From NCBI GenBank assembly GCA_003158115.1, contig PMGM01000093.1, positions 14,873 through 21,892 of the forward strand: a DNA stretch of 7,020 nt. The letters run 5' to 3'. Below the pieces are notes generated by a model. It saw only the letters and a list, made by a program, of their open reading frames with translations, was not told where the DNA came from and did not search any database. Both the position numbers and the translations under genes were made by a program. Source of the DNA: Methanobacterium sp. (GTDB lineage Archaea; Methanobacteriota; Methanobacteria; Methanobacteriales; Methanobacteriaceae). Positions 1-5,737 of this stretch are shown here, in pieces. The first letter of the stretch is position 1, and the number at the start of each line of letters is the position of its first letter.

Positions 1-53
1 TCTTTAGCCACTATACTTTCATCTTCTACCAAAAGAATTTTTTTATTCACCAT
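1..53 (-). CDS. Response-regulator receiver domain protein, N-terminus only
   Basis: The reverse strand reads MVNKKILLVEDESIVAK from an ATG at 53 to the window edge. A short hydrophobic beta strand (KILLVE) followed by an acidic pair (E-D-E) is the start of a CheY-like receiver domain; the acidic residues normally bind the magnesium ion used in phosphoryl transfer to a downstream aspartate, which lies outside the window. In methanogens such domains occur as stand-alone regulators or at the front of histidine kinases with PAS domains, and 17 residues cannot separate these. Upstream there is only a weak SD (AGGT about 8 bases before the ATG). The receiver fold start is clear; the full architecture is unknown. 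Confidence 0.8.
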   Translation of the reverse strand, partial: MVNKKILLVEDESIVAK

Positions 54-133
54 TATGAATAACCTATTATATTGTATCCACAAGCTCCTATTTAGTTATT
101 AATGTGAATGGATAAAAAATGAAAATTAACTTG

Positions 134-145
134 TTTTTTTTTTTT
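134..145. repeat. Homopolymer tract of 12 T
   Basis: Twelve T in a row on the plus strand (A on the minus strand), in the spacer upstream of the response-regulator gene. No plus-strand gene precedes it, so a terminator role is not supported. It could affect DNA bending upstream of the minus-strand promoter, but that is speculation. Confidence 0.5.
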
Positions 146-211
146 GGAAGTATTTTTCTTATTAGACCGGACATTTTAAAAAATTAGATATTGGGTAAAT
201 TAAAAAGGATT

Positions 212-219
212 AAAAAAAA
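212..219 (-). terminator. Oligo-T terminator after the 49-residue gene
   Basis: Eight A on the plus strand give eight T on the minus strand, starting 19 bases after the stop codon of the gene at 239-388. Archaeal RNA polymerase commonly terminates at oligo-T tracts without a strong hairpin. No stem-loop is visible in front of it. Confidence 0.5.
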
Positions 220-238
220 TAGATTTTATATTTTCTTT

Positions 239-388
239 TCAAGTATGTTCTAATTCAAGTTCTTGGATAAGTTGTCCCTTTTTAGACATAGGTGAAGATA
301 TATATCTAATAAAATAAACCTCACCATCAACTCTTACTCTATTCCCTATTTTAAACTGATCTTTCATTATGTCAACATCAATTCTCAT
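239..388 (-). CDS. Small uncharacterised protein, 49 residues
   Basis: Reads from an ATG at 388 to a TGA at 239-241. The start has a well-placed SD-like GTGAT (6 bases from the ATG) and a TATA-like element further upstream, and eight T follow the stop, so the gene has all expected borders. The protein begins MRIDVDIMKDQFKIG. Residues 12-31 alternate hydrophobic and charged residues (FKIGNRVRV, then GEVYFIRYI), as in a short beta-barrel or SH3/OB-like fold; the C-terminus is polar and acidic. There is no signal peptide, membrane segment or cysteine motif. I do not recognise the family. The small-barrel idea rests only on the strand pattern and should not be read as nucleic-acid binding. Neighbours are unrelated small genes on the same strand. 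Confidence 0.6.
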   Translation of the reverse strand: MRIDVDIMKDQFKIGNRVRVDGEVYFIRYISSPMSKKGQLIQELELEHT

Positions 389-416
389 TTTCTAATCACT
401 TCGTCTATGGTTTATT

Positions 417-431
417 CTAAAATATACTAAA
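417..431 (-). promoter_or_regulatory. TATA-like element for the 49-residue gene
   Basis: The minus strand carries TTTTAGTATATTTTAG here, about 30-40 bases before the ATG at 388. A start of transcription about 25 bases downstream would leave a leader of roughly 10-15 bases that still includes the GTGAT ribosome site. In such an A+T-rich spacer a TATA-like match is weak evidence by itself. Confidence 0.35.
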
Positions 432-643
432 ATTGATGCTTTAAAAAAATTCATTATAGTTGTACTTTTCAATTACTTGGATTTTTTTACTTCTTAAATT
501 ATCTAATACTCATTTAACTACATTTAGCATTTGATTGAGCCCATAATTCCATTGGGATAACTTGCATTAACTCCTGAAATTCAACAAGAGCTACCTTTTT
601 ACTTATTTTTCAACATCCAAATTAAATCAGATTGGTTTATAGG

Positions 644-811
644 TTAATCAATCTCATTTAACCTCATATTATGTAATATCTTATTTCGTTCCCCTACAAG
701 TTCATCAATTGCTTTTCCAATTGCTTCGGTTGGTTTACATTTATATTGTTTTTTTAATATAGCAATTGTATAAGTTAATTCTTCCAATGTTGCTTCTCGT
801 ACATTTGGCAT
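644..811 (-). CDS. Small charged helical protein, 55 residues, second gene of a pair
   Basis: Begins MPNVREATLEELTYTIAI and ends HNMRLNEID. I chose the ATG at 811 because AGGAG lies 7 bases upstream. An earlier in-frame ATG at 832 (adding MSIRRIK) has no SD but overlaps the stop of the upstream gene as ATGA, so a translationally coupled start there is possible. The protein is predicted to be mostly alpha-helical: residues 6-24 (ATLEELTYTIAILKKQYKC) and 27-50 (TEAIGKAIDELVGERNKILH), separated by a short turn with a single cysteine. There are no membrane segments and no motif that I recognise. It lies 17 bases after 829-1008 and is probably co-transcribed with it. An adaptor or antitoxin-like partner role would fit the size, but nothing in the sequence proves it. 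Confidence 0.6.
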   Translation of the reverse strand: MPNVREATLEELTYTIAILKKQYKCKPTEAIGKAIDELVGERNKILHNMRLNEID

Positions 812-828
812 CTTAATTCTCCTTATAC

Positions 829-1008
829 TCATAAAAGTTTATCTAATTTTTCTTCAATTTCTTTAGGAGTTTTACCTTTAAATCTCATTAATATTATGAG
901 TTCTAATTCCTTTGGGTCTAAAGTATGATATTTACTGTGTAAAGAACAAAAGTAGTTATTATGTCTTTCTATTACGCCTATGTCGTTACATACTATGCAC
1001 CCAGTCAT
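829..1008 (-). CDS. Small zinc-ribbon-like protein with C-terminal helices, 59 residues
   Basis: The start chosen is the ATG at 1008, preceded 7 bases upstream by AGGTGAT, a near-perfect archaeal ribosome site. A longer frame from GTG at 1020 would begin inside that SD and is rejected. From Met1 the protein has C4-x2-C7, then 13 residues, then C21-x2-H24, a pattern typical of small treble-clef or zinc-ribbon folds holding one zinc. After it comes DPKELELIILMRF-KGKTPKEIEEKLDKLL (two parts joined), two helices with a glycine-containing turn that resemble a compact helix-turn-helix. Such small proteins often bind nucleic acid or mediate protein contacts; that is inference. It is the first gene of a pair with 644-811. 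I do not recognise a named family. Confidence 0.65.
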   Translation of the reverse strand: MTGCIVCNDIGVIERHNNYFCSLHSKYHTLDPKELELIILMRFKGKTPKEIEEKLDKLL

Positions 1009-1015
1009 ATGATAA

Positions 1016-1022
1016 ATCACCT
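1016..1022 (-). promoter_or_regulatory. Strong Shine-Dalgarno site that sets the start at 1008
   Basis: The minus strand reads AGGTGAT, complementary to the usual 3' end of euryarchaeal 16S rRNA, 7 bases before ATG 1008. The GTG at 1020 lies inside this site, so it cannot be the initiator if the site is used. Confidence 0.7.
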
Positions 1023-1262
1023 GTTTTTTTTTAAAATATTTTCTAATATTTCTTTTCTTTAATCAATGATCCTATTCATTACCTTATCAATCTGTTATTC
1101 ATATCTTATGACACCATCATTTGTACATTTGATATTTTACATGAAGTTGTCCTCCACTTCGTTCTTAGAATCTAAAATAAACGTGTGATTAAGTTTAAAA
1201 AAAAAATGCGATCCCACTATATAATATTATTATTATATAAAAAGAATAGGAGAAATTAAAAT
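1021..1262. other. Spacer between small genes
   Basis: No convincing gene. On the minus strand, about 1063-1170 reads as short stretches such as KCTNDGVIRYE and QIDKVMNRIID in one frame, interrupted by TAA stops; this could be a decayed small gene or chance. A 5-base inverted repeat GAAGT/ACTTC occurs at about 1143-1160. The left half of the spacer (1021-1080) must hold the promoter of the gene pair 829-1008 / 644-811, but no single TATA element stands out. Confidence 0.4.
1197..1239 (-). terminator. Hairpin plus T10 after the 65-residue gene
   Basis: The arms TATATAATA (1218-1226) and TATTATATA (1231-1239) are perfectly complementary with a 4-base loop. On the minus strand the hairpin begins 23 bases after the stop at 1263, and ten T follow at 1206-1197. 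The stem is entirely A/T and so weak, but with the T10 tract this is the likely end of that transcript. Confidence 0.55.
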
Positions 1263-1460
1263 TTATTCGTAAAATAGTTCTTTATATGCCTTCAAATCGC
1301 TTATTATATATGTTTCATCTTTTACATTGAAACTGAAAGAAATTCTAAAAGTCTCATTTTCATCAATTTCACCCTCAATTTTAGTAATATTAGATGTTAT
1401 CTGTTTCAATAATCCTTCTAGTCCACTGAATGCTACTAAAACTTCTTCTTCATCATTCAT
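1263..1460 (-). CDS. Small acidic protein of unknown function, 65 residues
   Basis: ATG at 1460 is preceded by GGGGGT 10 bases upstream, the same SD form used by the transporter gene in this window, and by a good TATA element at 1493-1501. The protein starts MNDEEEVLVAFSGLEGLL and is strongly acidic at its N-terminus. A probable amphipathic helix at residues 12-26 (SGLEGLLKQITSNIT) is followed by beta-like stretches (TFRISFSFNV, ETYIISDL) and a C-terminal helix (KAYKELFYE). It has no cysteines, membrane segments or signal peptide. I cannot assign a family. It appears to be a single-gene transcript with its own promoter and terminator, which supports that it is expressed. Confidence 0.6.
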   Translation of the reverse strand: MNDEEEVLVAFSGLEGLLKQITSNITKIEGEIDENETFRISFSFNVKDETYIISDLKAYKELFYE

Positions 1461-1492
1461 TAAATAATTTACCCCCAGTTATTTCTAATTTT

Positions 1493-1501
1493 TATATTAA
1501 A
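1493..1501 (-). promoter_or_regulatory. TATA box for the 65-residue gene
   Basis: The minus strand reads TTTAATATA, close to the archaeal consensus TTTAWATA, centred about 37 bases before the ATG at 1460. The predicted transcript start falls close to the SD, so the leader would be only about 10-15 bases. Confidence 0.45.
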
Positions 1502-1538
1502 CATTATCTTCCTACTTAACTAAATCATTTGAATTACA

Positions 1539-1561
1539 AAATGAATTCAATAAATTCATTT
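1539..1561. repeat. 9-base inverted repeat AAATGAATT/AATTCATTT
   Basis: Arms at 1539-1547 and 1553-1561 are perfectly complementary with a 5-base loop. It lies upstream of the TATA box of the gene at 1263-1460. Eight T follow on the plus strand about ten bases later, but no plus-strand gene precedes it, so it is more likely an upstream operator or chance than a terminator. Confidence 0.4.
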
Positions 1562-1609
1562 ATTATTAGAATTTTTTTTAAATTATAATCCCCTATCTTT
1601 TACAAATTT

Positions 1610-1669
1610 TCTAGTTATATTTTTGGTAATATTAAAAAAACACCCTTACTTTCCTCAGTAATAACTAGA
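1610..1669. repeat. 9-base inverted repeat enclosing 42 bases
   Basis: TCTAGTTAT at 1610-1618 and ATAACTAGA at 1661-1669 are perfect reverse complements. The enclosed stretch contains seven T on the minus strand (1640-1634), the best candidate for the end of the transcript of the gene at 1735-2040. The pairing could be a folded 3' region or chance in A+T-rich DNA. Confidence 0.35.
1634..1640 (-). terminator. Oligo-T tract after the 101-residue gene
   Basis: Seven T on the minus strand about 95 bases after the stop of the gene at 1735-2040. It is the only T-run of that length on this strand in the spacer. There is no classic hairpin directly before it. Confidence 0.3.
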
Positions 1670-1715
1670 TAATTTTATTTATAGGTTGAGAAGTTTTTAT
1701 AATTGGTTTTTTTGT

Positions 1716-1730
1716 CATGATTCAATCATG
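1716..1730. repeat. 7-base palindrome just after the stop of the 101-residue gene
   Basis: CATGATT-C-AATCATG forms a perfect inverted repeat with a one-base centre, four bases beyond the stop codon at 1735-1737. On the minus strand it is followed by A rather than T, so it is not an intrinsic terminator. A DNA-binding site or an mRNA 3'-end structure are both possible. Confidence 0.4.
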
Positions 1731-1734
1731 TTCT

Positions 1735-2040
1735 TCAGTTTTTTATTTCGTTATGTGCTTCGATAGTAATGTCAGTGTACTCGTTGTCATTTATGATGGT
1801 ATTATATTGGTCTTTATCTTTTTCTTTTCCTACTAATCGAATTTTTTTTCCGTTCCATCTGCCATGATATTTTTTTCCTTTGTTTTCGAGTTCTGTTTTT
1901 CCATGTGCTCCCATTAGATACCAAAAAATTGTTGAGCTTTCTATAAAATCTAGTTCACGATCTCTTGAATAGTCATTAACTCTCATAGGGTCAATGAATT
2001 CTTTTCCTGATTCATTAACCATTATATAAAAATCTGTCAT
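1735..2040 (-). CDS. Uncharacterised protein, 101 residues
   Basis: The ATG at 2040 has GGAGGT 10 bases upstream. A longer frame from a GTG at 2088 would run through that ribosome site and is rejected. The protein begins MTDFYIMVNESGKEFIDP. Residues 30-44 (RELDFIESSTIFWYL) look like a helix rich in aromatics. Residues 46-66 contain many Gly, Lys and Trp (GAHGK, KYHGRWNGKKIRLVG), suggesting a short beta region with basic surface. Residues 67-101 are polar with an NDNEYTD segment and a charged end. There is no membrane helix, signal peptide or cysteine. I do not recognise the family. Spacers on both sides are long, so it is probably transcribed alone. Confidence 0.7.
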   Translation of the reverse strand: MTDFYIMVNESGKEFIDPMRVNDYSRDRELDFIESSTIFWYLMGAHGKTELENKGKKYHGRWNGKKIRLVGKEKDKDQYNTIINDNEYTDITIEAHNEIKN

Positions 2041-2564
2041 CCTATATCCTACCTCCAAATATTTATTTATCCGTAAATGATGGCCCACAGGAGAATAGAA
2101 AGTTTATTCCGTTCTACTTCCAAAGTACTTTTTTTGAATTTTTCAAATATTATTATTACTTACAGAATCAGGAAATATAAAATTAAACTTTTAAAACATT
2201 ATCCTTTGTTTAAGTTTTAGATAAACCCGTGAAATATCCTCTTTTTATTTAATTTTCTGTACTGATTAAATATATATGTCCTAATATAGATATAATTTCG
2301 GAAAATATAGGATAAAAGAGATGATGTAATTTGCAAACCCTCTAGATATATAAAATAAGAACTAACTGACCACAATTATCCTGTTCTTAAGTAAAAATTG
2401 GTATCATTTGAATTATAAAAAAAAGTAGATAAAAGTTATCCTCATGAATAAAATTCTGTAAACCATTAATGTGGATTTGTTATCATTTTATCATTCATTA
2501 GATAACTTTTTACTGAATAACTTCTTTATGGTGGCATAAACTACTAATTGATTTTAATTTGGGT
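2041..2564. other. Long A+T-rich spacer without a gene
   Basis: All frames are short and none has a start with an SD, other than the upstream extension of the gene ending at 1735. The right part holds the stem-loop and T8 that end the acs operon. The left part holds the SD of the 101-residue gene and two possible minus-strand TATA elements, near 2173-2181 (TTTTATATT) and 2147-2155, neither convincing. A small palindrome TTGAA-TTT-TTCAA lies at about 2134-2146. The middle (about 2230-2370) holds nothing that I can name. Confidence 0.5.
2417..2510 (-). terminator. Long stem-loop and T8 at the end of the acs-transporter operon
   Basis: AAAAGTTATC (2431-2440) pairs perfectly with GATAACTTTT (2501-2510). 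The helix can continue inward with ATGAAT (2444-2449) and ATTCAT (2493-2498), then AAAAT (2450-2454) with ATTTT (2485-2489) across small bulges. CCA/TGG near 2463-2474 could close the tip. On the minus strand this structure begins 54 bases after the transporter stop and is followed after six bases by eight T (2424-2417). It is the natural transcript end for the operon. An 80-base structured 3' region is longer than a simple terminator needs. Confidence 0.6.
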
Positions 2565-3146
2565 TTATACAGATATTATGTCTTTTTTGTTGGTTTCGTT
2601 TATTACTGTTGCTAATCCTACGTAGACAGCTGATAATCCTGTGAATATTCCTTCATAACCTGCTATTAAAGTTATTGTTGAGTTTCCAGTTAATTCTCCT
2701 GCAGTTAAGAGGAAGAATAAAACTGCTAAACTTATGAATACCACTTGAAGTCCTCTGCTGAGTTTTAAGGATGCAAAGAACATCACCAGGGTGAAAAGTC
2801 CCCACATGAAGAAGTAAGATGCCATGGAAACAGCATCTGGTGCCGTTGCAAGTCCCATCTTAGGTAGTATGAGTAGTAACACGAAGCTCAGCCAGAACAG
2901 TCCGTAGGATCCAAATGCAACCATTCCAAAAGTGTTACCTTTTTTGTACTCCATCCAGCTAGCCATTATCTGGGCTGTTCCCCCATAAGCAAGGGCCATT
3001 GCTAATATCATACTATTTAAATGGAAATAACCGGCGTTACTTAAATTCAGGAGCACTGTGGTTATTCCAAATCCTAATAATCCTAATGCAGCTGGATTTG
3101 CTGTTAAATCTTTTATTATTACTTTATTTTCAGTTTTTTCAACCAT
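2565..3146 (-). CDS. satP: GPR1/FUN34/YaaH family acetate transporter, 193 residues
   Basis: Integral membrane protein that in this family moves acetate (and in some members succinate) across the cytoplasmic membrane, usually with protons. The family signature N-P-A-x-L-G-L is at residues 17-23, and the second conserved stretch [21 protein letters not shown] is at about 54-74. Six hydrophobic helices are visible: about 18-38, 44-64, 72-93, 106-128, 134-149 and 160-182. The length matches bacterial SatP (188 residues). The start is the ATG at 3146, with GGGGGT 7 bases upstream; a TTG at 3161 adds five residues but runs through that SD. The gene lies 75 bases downstream of acs with no T-tract between, so the two are almost certainly co-transcribed, supporting acetate as substrate. 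The symbol is given at family level; exact substrate is inferred. Confidence 0.92.
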   Translation of the reverse strand: MVEKTENKVIIKDLTANPAALGLLGFGITTVLLNLSNAGYFHLNSMILAMALAYGGTAQIMASWMEYKKGNTFGMVAFGSYGLFWLSFVLLLILPKMGLATAPDAVSMASYFFMWGLFTLVMFFASLKLSRGLQVVFISLAVLFFLLTAGELTGNSTITLIAGYEGIFTGLSAVYVGLATVINETNKKDIISV

Positions 3147-3221
3147 TTTTTGTACCCCCAAATTATGGGTTTAATTAAAATATTCTACTTGTAATTTTTT
3201 TTTAATCCGTTTATCCTGTTG

Positions 3222-5123
3222 TTATTCTTCAAGTGTTGAGGTGTCTCCTTCATCTTCTCCAATTTCCCTAGCTCTTAAGACTCTTCTCATAATTTTACCA
3301 CTTCTGGTTTTGGGAAGTGAATCAACCTGTTTGATTTCACCTATAACTGCCACAGGACCTAATTCATATCTTACATGTTTGTTAAGTTCTTCGATGAGTT
3401 TTGTTTTGAGTTCGTATCCTTCTTTGAGTATTATAAAAGCTTTAATAACTTGTCCCTTAATTGGGTCTGATTTTCCAATTACTGCGGCTTCTACAACTGA
3501 AGGGTGGCTTACAAATGCTGATTCGACTTCTGATGTACCGACTCGGTGACCTGCAATTTTAAGAACATCATCTGATCTTCCTTGTATCCAGAAGTATCCG
3601 TCTTTGTCCTTCCTTGCAAGGTCCCCTGCCTTATAAACTCCAGGAATATCGTTCCAGTAAACTTCTTTATATCGTTCATCGTCTTCATAGAGTGTTCTGA
3701 ACATCGCGGGCCATGGTTTTGTAATTACCAAGTATCCTCCTTTTCCAATTGGTACGGGATTGCCTTTTTCGTCAACCACGTCTGCTTCCACACCAGGTAC
3801 TGGTTTCGTTACTGATCCAGGTTTTAGATAAGCTGAAGGTAAAGGAGATAATAGGTGCATTCCAGTTTCTGTTTGCCACCATGTGTCCATTATGGGGATC
3901 TTTTCTTTTCCAACATTTTTGTAGTACCACATCCATGCTTCAGGGTTTATTGGTTCTCCAACTGTTCCGAGTATTTTAAGTGATGAAAGGTTGTATATGT
4001 TTGTGTATCTATTTCCGAACCTCATTAGGTGTCTGATCGCTGTAGGTGCTGTGTAAAATTTGGTTACACCATATTTTTCTATGATTTTCCACCATGCACC
4101 GGGATCTGGGTAATCTGGTGCTCCTTCATATACAACTGTTGTGGTACCTAAGAGTAATGGTCCGTATATAACATAACTGTGGCCTGTTATCCATCCTATG
4201 TCAGCTGTGCACCAATACAGGTCATCGTTGTGTATGTCGAAAATGTTTTTGAGGGTTGTTGACACTCCAACCATATATCCTCCAGTGGTGTGGAGTACTC
4301 CTTTAGGTTTTCCAGTACTTCCTGATGTGTAAAGTATGAACAAAGGATCTTCTGCATCCATGGGTTCACATTCACATTCAGCTGGTTCTCCTTCTATGAG
4401 TCTTTCATATAATATTTCTTTTCCACTTAAATCAGAAACTTCTATTTCATTTCCGGTGTGCTGTACAACTACAACTGTTTCTATAGTAGGACACTGAAGC
4501 ATGGCCTCGTCTGATATTTTTTTAAGGTCTATTATTTTTCCTCGTCTGTAGGTTCCATCTGCTGTGATAAGGACCTTCACTTTGGAATCGTTCATTCTTT
4601 CAACAAATGCTCCGACACTTAATCCAGAGTATACTACACTATGTACAGCACCTATTTTATTACAGGCTAACAGTGATATAATGAGCTCAGGGCACATTGG
4701 GAGATACATTGATACTGTTTCTCCCTTTTTTACTCCTAAGTTTTTAAGGGCGTTGGCCATTTTGTTAACTTCACGGTAGAGTTCGTAGTAAGTTAATTTT
4801 TTCTCATCTCCCCTTTCGTTTACGTAGAGAATGGCTACCTTATTTCGTTTTTCGGTATGGATCCATCTATCAACAGCATTATAAGCCAAGTTAATTTTCC
4901 CGTTTACAAACCATTTATAAAATGGTTTATTACTTTCGTCAAGAACTTGGTCCCATTTCTCGAACCAATCTAAGTCTCCAGCCTTATCTTCCCAATATTT
5001 CTCAAAGTCCTTTCCCTTCTCAATTTCTGTTTCCCAATTCTTTACATGTGCACGTTCTACCGTTTCCACACTTGGCTTGAAAATCCGTTTTTCATCAAGA
5101 AGAACGGATGTATCACGCTTCAT
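3222..5123 (-). CDS. acs: Acetyl-CoA synthetase (AMP-forming), 633 residues
   Basis: Makes acetyl-CoA from acetate, ATP and CoA through an acetyl-AMP intermediate, in the cytoplasm. Numbering from the ATG at 5123: the ATP-binding loop [11 protein letters not shown] is at 265-275, [10 protein letters not shown] at about 357-366, VGEP at 388-391, DTWWQTETG at 413-421, the AMP-ribose aspartate in KAGDLAR at 501, the hinge arginine in IQGRSDD at 516, and the catalytic lysine in [11 protein letters not shown] at 610. This lysine matches Lys609 of the Salmonella enzyme, which protein acetylation switches off. The second Trp of DTWW and the Val before GEP are the residues that limit the pocket to acetate. 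The sequence is complete, ending shortly after GDTSTLE. GTG 5132 lies within the SD (GGTGA, 5 bases before ATG 5123), so I prefer the ATG. It is first in the operon with the transporter. In a hydrogenotrophic methanogen it would serve carbon assimilation. Confidence 0.97.
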   Translation of the reverse strand: MKRDTSVLLDEKRIFKPSVETVERAHVKNWETEIEKGKDFEKYWEDKAGDLDWFEKWDQVLDESNKPFYKWFVNGKINLAYNAVDRWIHTEKRNKVAILYVNERGDEKKLTYYELYREVNKMANALKNLGVKKGETVSMYLPMCPELIISLLACNKIGAVHSVVYSGLSVGAFVERMNDSKVKVLITADGTYRRGKIIDLKKISDEAMLQCPTIETVVVVQHTGNEIEVSDLSGKEILYERLIEGEPAECECEPMDAEDPLFILYTSGSTGKPKGVLHTTGGYMVGVSTTLKNIFDIHNDDLYWCTADIGWITGHSYVIYGPLLLGTTTVVYEGAPDYPDPGAWWKIIEKYGVTKFYTAPTAIRHLMRFGNRYTNIYNLSSLKILGTVGEPINPEAWMWYYKNVGKEKIPIMDTWWQTETGMHLLSPLPSAYLKPGSVTKPVPGVEADVVDEKGNPVPIGKGGYLVITKPWPAMFRTLYEDDERYKEVYWNDIPGVYKAGDLARKDKDGYFWIQGRSDDVLKIAGHRVGTSEVESAFVSHPSVVEAAVIGKSDPIKGQVIKAFIILKEGYELKTKLIEELNKHVRYELGPVAVIGEIKQVDSLPKTRSGKIMRRVLRAREIGEDEGDTSTLEE

Positions 5124-5154
5124 TTCTTTCACCGCCCTTTTTTAATCGGATTTT

Positions 5155-5185
5155 TAAGTCTAGTCCGTGATAATAACTAAGTCTA
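5155..5185. promoter_or_regulatory. Direct repeat TAAGTCTA near the acs transcript start
   Basis: TAAGTCTA occurs at 5155-5162 and again at 5178-5185, 23 bases apart. The predicted transcript start (about 5170) falls between the two copies, so a protein bound here could block initiation. This is an inferred operator; the repeat itself is exact. Confidence 0.4.
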
Positions 5186-5190
5186 TCTTC

Positions 5191-5204
5191 ACATATATAG
5201 TTTT
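5191..5204 (-). promoter_or_regulatory. TATA box of the acs operon
   Basis: The minus strand reads AAAACTATATATGT here, with an A-rich stretch just upstream that could serve as the TFB-recognition element. Transcription would start about 25 bases downstream, near 5170, giving a leader of about 45 bases that includes the SD. Confidence 0.5.
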
Positions 5205-5210
5205 ACACTA

Positions 5211-5242
5211 TTAATCATTATAATAATGATTAATCATTATAA
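5211..5242. promoter_or_regulatory. Overlapping palindromes upstream of acs, probable operator
   Basis: Three half-sites alternate in orientation. TTAATCATTA (5211-5220) and TAATGATTAA (5224-5233) form a 10-base inverted repeat with a 3-base centre. TAATGATTAATCATTA (5224-5239) is a perfect 16-base palindrome. The 13-base unit TTAATCATTATAA is repeated directly at 5211-5223 and 5230-5242, 19 bases apart, close to two helical turns. The cluster lies 7 or more bases upstream of the TATA box, where archaeal activators or repressors of pre-initiation-complex assembly bind. The regulator is unknown; none is encoded next to it. Confidence 0.6.
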
Positions 5243-5338
5243 ATTGTTTGGATATTAAAAATGTTAGAAGAAATATAGAATAAATTTAACTTCTCTAGAT
5301 ATTCTATATCTAATTCATCTCTCAATGAATCTTTAATT

Positions 5339-5669
5339 AATCTATTACTGCCAGTATTCTATACAAATGCTATTTTAGGATTGAAAGAAAGTGCTATGCA
5401 GATAGTGTCAAGGCTTCATGGGGCTAAGAAATGATGCAGAAACATTCTTAAAACCTACAATAAATATTGTCTGACGTAGATCATTATAACAACGGGTAAG
5501 AAAGCCTACGATGCATTAGCCATCATATATAAACTAAAAAAAATCCCCTTAAAAACCTAGTTGAAAACAACCCTATAAAATTACCAGAGCAAGTTATTAT
5601 TCGCAGTTTATCACTGCGGAGGACTGGGAATTGCATCAAGGAATTTTGAATCACAAAAGAAGGACTTGA
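5339..5669 (+). pseudogene. Broken coding remnant, possibly from a transposase
   Basis: Protein-like stretches follow one another on the plus strand in three frames. From 5339 one frame reads PVFYTNAILGLKESAMQIV and on to HGAKK, a TGA at 5432-5434, CRNILKTYNKYCLT, a TAG at 5477-5479, then GKKAYDALAIIYKLKK. Around the A-run at 5534-5543 the reading moves to another frame (KNPLKNLVENNPIKLPEQ, up to about 5592), and from 5595 to the third frame (YYSQFITAEDWELHQGIL, ending at a TGA at 5667-5669). Two stops and two shifts show decay. No start codon with an SD, and no terminal inverted repeats, are visible. I cannot name the family. A transposase is a guess from the decay pattern and location; another lost gene is equally possible. 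Confidence 0.45.
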
Positions 5670-5686
5670 AAAAGATAAAGAATATT

Positions 5687-5733
5687 AAAAAAGTGAGAAT
5701 GTTTAATGTTAAAAACAAATATTTCAATCTCAC
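5687..5733 (-). terminator. Hairpin terminator after the 88-residue gene
   Basis: GTGAGA (5693-5698) pairs with TCTCAC (5728-5733). On the minus strand the stem opens four bases after the stop codon at 5738-5740, and its second arm is directly followed by six T (5692-5687). The loop of 29 bases is large but can fold further (AATGTT with AATATT). Confidence 0.55.
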
Positions 5734-5737
5734 AACA

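Larger units (their letters stand above)
5124..5737. other. Spacer upstream of acs with regulatory DNA and a decayed gene
   Basis: Besides the acs promoter and its repeats (up to 5242), this 614-base stretch holds a broken plus-strand coding remnant (5339-5669) and the terminator hairpin of the next minus-strand gene (5687-5733). A minus-strand open frame without ATG runs from 5358 to 5230 and includes DSLRDELDIEYLEKLNLF; it overlaps the acs operator and has no SD, so I do not call it a gene. Confidence 0.5.

Noticed and set aside
1231..1252. Plus-strand TATA-like element followed by AGGAG
   Set aside because: No open frame follows (the reading hits TAA within four codons), the SD would lie upstream of the transcript start, and the TATA-like part is one arm of the terminator hairpin of the minus-strand gene.
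2321..2369. Possible C/D box guide RNA (ATGATGT and CTGA)
   Set aside because: The C box has a mismatch, no internal D'/C' boxes are visible, and the flanks do not pair to form the terminal stem.
3241..4779. Plus-strand open frames of 70-100 codons opposite acs
   Set aside because: They lie antisense to the strongly supported acs gene, have no SD, and their translations lack protein-like character; they are by-products of acs codon use.
5230..5358. Minus-strand open frame of 43 codons upstream of acs
   Set aside because: It has no ATG or SD, overlaps the acs operator repeats, and is opposed by the plus-strand remnant; protein-like content alone is not enough.
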